From positions 1 through 9,698 of the forward strand of contig JAQBNV010000250.1 of NCBI GenBank assembly GCA_028288395.1: DNA of 9,698 nucleotides, in the 5' to 3' direction. The position numbers were made by a program, and so were the translations under genes. This document shows, piece after piece, positions 5,232-9,698 of this stretch. Below the pieces are notes generated by a model. It saw only the letters and a list, made by a program, of their open reading frames with translations, did not search any database and was not told the DNA's origin. Positions within the stretch are counted from its first letter, which is position 1, and each line of letters begins with the position of its first letter. The stretch is from Adhaeribacter sp. (lineage in GTDB: Bacteria > Bacteroidota > Bacteroidia > Cytophagales > Hymenobacteraceae).

Positions 5232-6935
5232 ATGAGCACTAAACTAAACCGTTACAGCTATATCGTTACCCAGGAAGAAACCAATCCGGCTGCCCAGGCC
5301 ATGCTGCACGCCATCGGGCTCAGCGATGCCGACCTGCAAAAAGCGCAGGTAGGTATCGTAAGTACCGGTTTCGATGGCAATCCCTGCAACATGCACCTGA
5401 ACGATCTGGCCAAGCTCGTTAAAGATGGGGTAAACAGCACCGCAGATGTTTTAGGTTTAATATTTCATGCCATCGGGGTTAGTGATGGTATTTCAATGGG
5501 TACGCCCGGTATGCGCTATTCGCTGCCTTCGCGCGATATTATTGCCGACTCTATCGAGACGGTGGTAAATGCCCAGAGTTACGACGGCGTAATTGCCGTG
5601 GTGGGTTGTGATAAAAACATGCCCGGCGCCATGATTGGCTTTGCCCGGTTAGATCGTCCGGCCATTTTGGTTTACGGCGGAACTATTGCTTCCGGCCGGT
5701 ATAGCGATGCGGCCAATAAATTCACTGATAAAAAATTAGATATCGTTTCGGCGTTTGAAGCCTTAGGCGAAAAATATGCCGGCACCATCACGCCCGAAGA
5801 TTTTAAAGGCGTAATTCAGCATGCTTGTCCGGGGGCGGGTGCCTGCGGCGGGATGTACACAGCCAATACGATGTCATCGGCTATTGAGGCAATGGGGATG
5901 AGCTTGCCTTACAGCTCTTCTAACCCGGCGCTAAGCCCCGATAAAAGTGAAGAGTGCGTGCAGGCCGGTATTGCCATCCGGCACCTGTTGGAAAAAGACA
6001 TAAAACCGTCGGATATATTAACGAAAGAAGCCTTTGAAAATGCGATGGTAGTAGTAACCGTATTAGGTGGTTCTACCAATGCAGTATTACACTTACTGGC
6101 CATTGCCAAAACTATGGGCGTGGATATTACTATCGACGATTTTCAGCGCATCAGCAATAAAACGCCTTTATTGGCCGATATGAAACCCAGTGGTAAGTAC
6201 CACATGGAAGCGGTATACGCCATCGGTGGTATTCCGGCCGTTATGAAAATGTTGCTGAAAGCAGGATTGCTGCACGGTGACTGCTTAACCGTAACGGGCA
6301 AAACCATTGCGGAAAATTTAGCCAATGTGCCGGATTTACCCGCTGACCAGGACGTGATCATGCCCCTGGATAAACCCATAAAAGAAACCGGCCACCTGCG
6401 CATTTTATACGGCAACCTGGCTGAAGGCGGGGCTGTGGCAAAAATTACCGGTAAAGAAGGAGAGCTTTTTGAAGGTACGGCCCGCGTATTCGACGGCGAG
6501 TTTGAGGCCAACGATGGTATTCTGGCGGGTAAGGTAAAAGAAGGCGATGTATTGGTTATCCGGTACGAAGGCCCGAAGGGCGGTCCGGGTATGCCTGAAA
6601 TGTTAAAGCCAACGTCTTTGATAATGGGCGCTGGTTTAGGTAAATCGGTAGCCTTGATTACCGATGGTCGTTTCTCGGGCGGCTCCCACGGGTTTGTAGT
6701 GGGCCACATTACCCCGGAAGCCCAGGAAGGCGGCATGATTGCTTTGCTCGAAGATGGCGATAAGATAACAATTGATGCGGTAAATAATCGCCTGGAAGTA
6801 AGCTTGAGCGCGGACGAAATTGCCCGCCGCCGGGCTGCCTGGACGCCGCATCCATTGCGTAAAACATCGGGTATTTTATATAAATACGCTAAATCCGTTT
6901 CGTCGGCATCCGAAGGTTGTATTACCGATAAATAA
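5232..6935 (+). CDS. ilvD: Dihydroxy-acid dehydratase
   Basis: The enzyme dehydrates 2,3-dihydroxy-isovalerate and 2,3-dihydroxy-3-methylvalerate to the 2-oxo acids that precede valine/leucine and isoleucine. Its 567 residues match the IlvD/Edd family (about 560-615). The three cysteines expected to hold the iron-sulfur cluster are C52 (GNPCNMHL), C126 ([13 protein letters not shown]) and C199 ([20 protein letters not shown]). The C-terminal part has [11 protein letters not shown] (447-457) and [11 protein letters not shown] (477-487), which contains the serine proposed as catalytic base in this family. The pattern is that of a dihydroxy-acid dehydratase rather than phosphogluconate dehydratase, and the ilvBN neighbours agree. 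The start at 5232 has no Shine-Dalgarno but suits the family N-terminus. It is the first large gene of the rightward ilv operon, behind the attenuator. Confidence 0.97.
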   Translation: MSTKLNRYSYIVTQEETNPAAQAMLHAIGLSDADLQKAQVGIVSTGFDGNPCNMHLNDLAKLVKDGVNSTADVLGLIFHAIGVSDGISMGTPGMRYSLPSRDIIADSIETVVNAQSYDGVIAVVGCDKNMPGAMIGFARLDRPAILVYGGTIASGRYSDAANKFTDKKLDIVSAFEALGEKYAGTITPEDFKGVIQHACPGAGACGGMYTANTMSSAIEAMGMSLPYSSSNPALSPDKSEECVQAGIAIRHLLEKDIKPSDILTKEAFENAMVVVTVLGGSTNAVLHLLAIAKTMGVDITIDDFQRISNKTPLLADMKPSGKYHMEAVYAIGGIPAVMKMLLKAGLLHGDCLTVTGKTIAENLANVPDLPADQDVIMPLDKPIKETGHLRILYGNLAEGGAVAKITGKEGELFEGTARVFDGEFEANDGILAGKVKEGDVLVIRYEGPKGGPGMPEMLKPTSLIMGAGLGKSVALITDGRFSGGSHGFVVGHITPEAQEGGMIALLEDGDKITIDAVNNRLEVSLSADEIARRRAAWTPHPLRKTSGILYKYAKSVSSASEGCITDK

Positions 6936-6991
6936 TTTATTCAATTGGTAATCAGTAGATAATAAAAAATAAATCTTCGGCAGGGAATATT

Positions 6992-6999
6992 TATCTTTG
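6992..6999 (+). promoter_or_regulatory. TAnnTTTG box upstream of ilvB
   Basis: TATCTTTG matches the Bacteroidetes -7 consensus exactly, in the 104-bp ilvD-ilvB gap, 40 bases before the ilvB ATG. A TTTG-type -33 box is not evident at the expected distance. It may be a secondary promoter within the operon, giving a leader of about 34 bases. Confidence 0.35.
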
Positions 7000-7039
7000 T
7001 AAATAGGTTGATTAAAGAAGAAACTTAAGGTTAAAAATC

Positions 7040-8782
7040 ATGAGTGTAGCACTTGAAATAAAGGAAAAGGAACCGAAACCGGAGACTAAAAAGATGTTGG
7101 TTACTGGTGCGCAAGGCGTTTTACTTTCGTTGCTGGAAGAAGGCGTCGATACAATTTTTGGCTACCCGGGTGGTGCCATTATGCCTATTTATGATGCACT
7201 ATATGATTTTTCGGATCGGCTGACCCATTACCTGGTCCGGCACGAACAGGGAGGTGCTCACGCTGCTCAAGGGTATGCCCGTATTACGGGTAAGGCTGGC
7301 GTTTGTTTTGCTACTTCGGGCCCGGGCGCTACCAACCTGATTACCGGTATTGCCGATGCCCAGATAGATTCTACTCCTTTGATTTGCGTTACCGGCCAAG
7401 TGTTTTCGCATTTGCTGGGTACAGATGCTTTCCAGGAAACCGATGTACTGGGTGTAACCATGCCGGTTACCAAGTGGAGTTACCAGGTTACCCGTGCCGA
7501 AGAAATTCCTGAGGCCATGGCCAAGGCTTTTTATATTGCCACTTCCGGCCGGCCCGGCCCGGTATTGATTGATATTACGAAGGATGCCCAGAATGCCACT
7601 TTCGAATATGAATATAAGAAATGGAATAAAATTGCCAGTTATTTCCCGGTGCCTAAATTAAAACAGTCCGAAATAATTGCGGCGGCCGAATTGATTAACC
7701 AGGCTAAAAAGCCTTTTGTAATCTGGGGGCAAGGTGTTTTGCTGGGCCGCGCCGAGGAAGAGTTTAAAGCTTTTATCGAAAAAGCAGGTTTGCCGGCGGC
7801 CTGGACCATCCTGGGTTTATCGGCTCTCGAAACCGAACATCCGCTAAACGTGGGTATGCTGGGTATGCACGGCAATTACGGACCTAACATCAAAACTAAC
7901 GAATGCGATGTGCTGATTGCCATTGGTATGCGCTTCGACGACCGGGTTACCGGCGATTTAAAGCGGTATGCCAAACAAGCCAAAATCATTCATATCGAAA
8001 TTGACGCGGCTGAAATTAATAAAAACGTCCACGCTGATGTAGCCGTGAACGCCGATGCCCGTGAAGCGCTGCAAGCTCTCCTGCCGTTGGTAGAAAAAAG
8101 AGAACACAAGGAGTGGGTACAGAGCTTTTTTGATGCCTATAAAATAGAGTTCAACCAGGTAATTCGAGAACAATTATTCCCTACTACCTCCGGCGGCATT
8201 CAAATGGGAGAGACCGTTCGGATTATTTCGGAGCTGACGGAAGGAAAAGCAGTTTTGGTAACTGATGTGGGCCAGCACCAAATGGTGGGAATGCGCTATT
8301 ATAATTTTAAAGAAACACGCAGCAATATTACGTCAGGTGGTTTAGGTACCATGGGATTCTGTTTGCCGGCGGCCATGGGGGCCAAAGTTGGTGCTCCCGA
8401 CCGGCAGGTAGTAGCCATCATCGGCGATGGCGGGTTTCAAATGACCCTGCAGGAGTTAGGTTGCATTTTCCAGTACCAGATAGGCGTGAAGGTGGTAATC
8501 CTGAATAATAATTTTCTGGGTATGGTACGCCAGTGGCAGCAACTTTTCCACCAGAAACGGTATTCGTTTACCGAAATGGTGAACCCCGATTTTGTGGGTA
8601 TTGCCAAAGCCTATGGTATTGCCGGCAGTAAAGTATCCGAGCGCGAATACCTGCAGGGGCAAATAAAACAAATGCTGGCGCACGAAGGGCCTTACGTGTT
8701 GGAGGTTGTGGTGGAGAAAGAGGAAAACGTTTTTCCGATGGTACCTGCCGGCGAATCGGTCGCTAATATCCGGTTAGATTAA
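7040..8782 (+). CDS. ilvB: Acetolactate synthase (acetohydroxyacid synthase), large catalytic subunit
   Basis: This thiamine-diphosphate enzyme condenses two pyruvates to 2-acetolactate (valine/leucine) or pyruvate with 2-oxobutanoate to 2-aceto-2-hydroxybutanoate (isoleucine). The 580 residues fit the family. The N-terminal pyrimidine-binding domain (about 18-185) contains FGYPGGAIMPIYDAL (40-54) and the catalytic glutamate E69 in RHEQGGAHAAQGYAR, followed by SGPGATNL (93-100). The central domain (about 205-345) contains GMRFDDRVTG (296-305), typical of the FAD-binding region of true acetohydroxyacid synthases. The C-terminal domain has the ThDP/Mg signature from GDGGF (462-466) to NNN (489-491) and then MVRQWQQLF, whose W499 corresponds to the conserved tryptophan at the herbicide-binding channel. 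The start at 7040 leaves about 18 extra polar residues before the conserved domain. ilvN follows 151 bp downstream and supplies the regulatory subunit. Confidence 0.97.
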   Translation: MSVALEIKEKEPKPETKKMLVTGAQGVLLSLLEEGVDTIFGYPGGAIMPIYDALYDFSDRLTHYLVRHEQGGAHAAQGYARITGKAGVCFATSGPGATNLITGIADAQIDSTPLICVTGQVFSHLLGTDAFQETDVLGVTMPVTKWSYQVTRAEEIPEAMAKAFYIATSGRPGPVLIDITKDAQNATFEYEYKKWNKIASYFPVPKLKQSEIIAAAELINQAKKPFVIWGQGVLLGRAEEEFKAFIEKAGLPAAWTILGLSALETEHPLNVGMLGMHGNYGPNIKTNECDVLIAIGMRFDDRVTGDLKRYAKQAKIIHIEIDAAEINKNVHADVAVNADAREALQALLPLVEKREHKEWVQSFFDAYKIEFNQVIREQLFPTTSGGIQMGETVRIISELTEGKAVLVTDVGQHQMVGMRYYNFKETRSNITSGGLGTMGFCLPAAMGAKVGAPDRQVVAIIGDGGFQMTLQELGCIFQYQIGVKVVILNNNFLGMVRQWQQLFHQKRYSFTEMVNPDFVGIAKAYGIAGSKVSEREYLQGQIKQMLAHEGPYVLEVVVEKEENVFPMVPAGESVANIRLD

Positions 8783-8933
8783 CGAATAAATATTTTAAAT
8801 ATCAATAGTATCAAATAGTCGGTTTGGGTTTAAGTCTTAAGTAATGGATAGAAGTCCTGATTTTTATCTTATAACTTACAACTTTTATAACTTACAACCT
8901 CAACCGGCAGCAGCGAGATAACAAGCAGCAATA
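8783..8933. other. ilvB-ilvN gap with a 14-bp direct repeat
   Basis: The 151-bp gap is AT-rich. TTATAACTTACAAC occurs twice (8869-8882 and 8885-8898), separated by two T residues, giving a period of 16 bp. A small AT palindrome ATATTT-T-AAATAT lies just after the ilvB stop. A 25-codon reading frame (8844-8921) shows no leader-peptide composition. No promoter or terminator is recognised. Confidence 0.6.
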
Positions 8934-9494
8934 ATGGAAACAATGCCCAATTATTCCAGTTCAGAAGAAAGAAATTATACCATATTTGCCTTTACGGAGA
9001 ACAAAGTAGGCCTGCTGAATCGGATTGTCATCATATTTACCCGGCGTCATATCAATATCGAAAGTCTGACGGCCTCTGAGTCGGAGGTGCCGGGCGTATA
9101 CCGTTATACCATTATTATCCGGGCCCGGTACGAGCAGGTCGAAAAACTGGTAAAGCAAATTGCCAAACAGGTAGATGTGTTGCGCGCTTCTTTTTATCCC
9201 GAAGAAGAAACTATTTTCCAGGAAATAGCCCTCTACAAAATTCCGATGACCTCTATGATTAACAGCCACGAGGTAGAGAAAATTGTCCGGGACAGCCACG
9301 CCCGCATTCTAACGGTCGATCCCCTTTATATAATCATTGAAAAAACGGGGCATCTGGACGAAACCCGGGCGCTTTTCGAACAGCTGAAACCGTTTGGTAT
9401 TTTGCAGTTTTCCCGCTCTGGCCGGGTGGTTATAACCAAACACATGAAAGACCTGAGTGCCTATTTAAGAGAGCAAGCCGAGGCCTATCTTTAA
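8934..9494 (+). CDS. ilvN: Acetolactate synthase, small regulatory subunit
   Basis: The protein binds and activates the IlvB catalytic subunit and, in known homologues, confers feedback inhibition by valine. At 186 residues it fits the longer IlvH/IlvN form. An N-terminal ACT domain (about 14-85) contains FTENKVGLLNRIVIIFTRRHINIESL. N23, G26 and N41 in it line up with the valine-contact residues N11, G14 and N29 of E. coli IlvH, so the effector site looks intact. The second domain (about 95-170) is the ALS small-subunit C-terminal domain, with IVRDSHARILTVD (117-129) and FGILQFSRSGRVVITK (154-169). The start could be ATG 8934 or the in-frame ATG 8943; neither has a clear Shine-Dalgarno, and the conserved domain begins after both. 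It lies between ilvB and the probable ilvC. Confidence 0.95.
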   Translation: METMPNYSSSEERNYTIFAFTENKVGLLNRIVIIFTRRHINIESLTASESEVPGVYRYTIIIRARYEQVEKLVKQIAKQVDVLRASFYPEEETIFQEIALYKIPMTSMINSHEVEKIVRDSHARILTVDPLYIIIEKTGHLDETRALFEQLKPFGILQFSRSGRVVITKHMKDLSAYLREQAEAYL

Positions 9495-9534
9495 CCGGTT
9501 GCCTAGCCCATTTGTTTGGGTGAGAAGGCTCGGT
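9494..9534 (+). other. Irregular stem-loop just after ilvN
   Basis: Three short stems nest around the loop TTTGTT: ACCG with CGGT (9494-9497 and 9531-9534), GCCT with AGGC (9501-9504 and 9526-9529), and GCCCA with TGGGT (9506-9510 and 9517-9521), with internal loops between them. There is no T-run, so it is not a typical intrinsic terminator. It may be an mRNA-processing or stabilising structure, or chance. Confidence 0.3.
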
Positions 9535-9687
9535 GCCAAGAGATAACCGCCGGGAATAATTCTGTTTTTAGCGGTTGTATCTGGAAGGGGCCAGCGCGGA
9601 TAAAACCTGAGTAATAAAAATAACGCATGGATTAAATCCATGGCTGATTGATTAATAAAAAATCACTAATTAATAAAAAGTAAAACA
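9495..9687. other. ilvN-ilvC intergenic gap, 193 bp
   Basis: No gene is seen here. Besides the stem-loop at the ilvN end, it has a 7-bp inverted repeat CATGGAT-TAA-ATCCATG (9626-9642) followed by AT-rich sequence with several TTAATAAAAA-like runs before the next start codon. No TAnnTTTG box or terminator is found. Confidence 0.6.
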
Positions 9688-9698
9688 ATGGCAAAAAT
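9688..9698 (+). CDS. ilvC: Start of probable ketol-acid reductoisomerase (cut by window edge)
   Basis: Only ATG GCA AAA and two further bases (AT) are present, coding for Met-Ala-Lys and then Ile or Met. Many ketol-acid reductoisomerases from this group begin MAKI, and ilvC commonly follows ilvN in Bacteroidetes. It would reduce and isomerise the acetohydroxyacids made by IlvBN into the dihydroxy acids used by IlvD, filling the one step missing between the genes seen here. The call rests on context and three codons only. Confidence 0.5.

Noticed and set aside
6143..6736. A 197-codon open frame antisense to ilvD
   Set aside because: It is the mirror of the well-conserved ilvD coding sequence, has no recognisable domain, and is rich in Pro and Ser as expected from an antisense shadow.
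8844..8921. A 25-codon frame in the ilvB-ilvN gap, considered as a second leader peptide
   Set aside because: It has few branched-chain codons, is partly made of the local direct repeat, and is not followed by a terminator hairpin.
9545..9576. AACCGC / GCGGTT inverted repeat after ilvN, considered as a terminator
   Set aside because: The loop is 20 bases, the stem only 6 bp, and no T-run follows.
1..9698. A novel defence, mobile or secondary-metabolism system
   Set aside because: Every large open frame is a recognisable core thr or ilv gene with its key motifs intact. Nothing suggests cargo genes, a CRISPR array, tRNA genes, integrases or transposases.

Overview
The window is a stretch of core amino-acid biosynthesis from a member of the Bacteroidetes, most likely the Cytophagales (Hymenobacter, Adhaeribacter or Pontibacter type). 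That placement is inference. It rests on the fused aspartokinase-homoserine dehydrogenase that starts almost directly at its KFGG motif, the ilvD-ilvB-ilvN-ilvC order, the near absence of Shine-Dalgarno sequences before the large genes, and promoter-like TAnnTTTG boxes. No phage, plasmid, CRISPR or defence genes are seen.

Left half, minus strand: thrA (4711 to 2267), thrB (1958 to 1032) and thrC (935 to beyond the left edge) run leftwards as a threonine operon. They code for the route from aspartate through homoserine to threonine, except aspartate-semialdehyde dehydrogenase, which is not here. The 308-bp thrA-thrB gap holds a 116-bp element made of two inverted REP-like hairpin arms, plus a separate 22-bp imperfect palindrome.

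Centre: 4712-5231 is a 520-bp divergent control region. It has a candidate thrA promoter, a 23-bp AT-rich inverted repeat, and what reads as a complete translational attenuator for the ilv operon. The attenuator consists of a 24-codon leader peptide with nine Ile/Leu/Val codons (5038-5112), mutually exclusive RNA pairings, and a strong intrinsic terminator (5134-5168) just ahead of ilvD. This is the most interesting item in the window.

Right half, plus strand: ilvD (5232-6935), ilvB (7040-8782), ilvN (8934-9494) and the first codons of a probable ilvC (9688 to the right edge) form the branched-chain amino-acid operon. TAnnTTTG boxes before ilvD and ilvB suggest extra promoters past the attenuator.

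The two operons are metabolically linked, because threonine is deaminated to 2-oxobutanoate, the isoleucine precursor taken up by the IlvBN enzyme. The shared control region therefore lies between the supply of an isoleucine precursor and its use. All genes look intact apart from those cut by the window edges.
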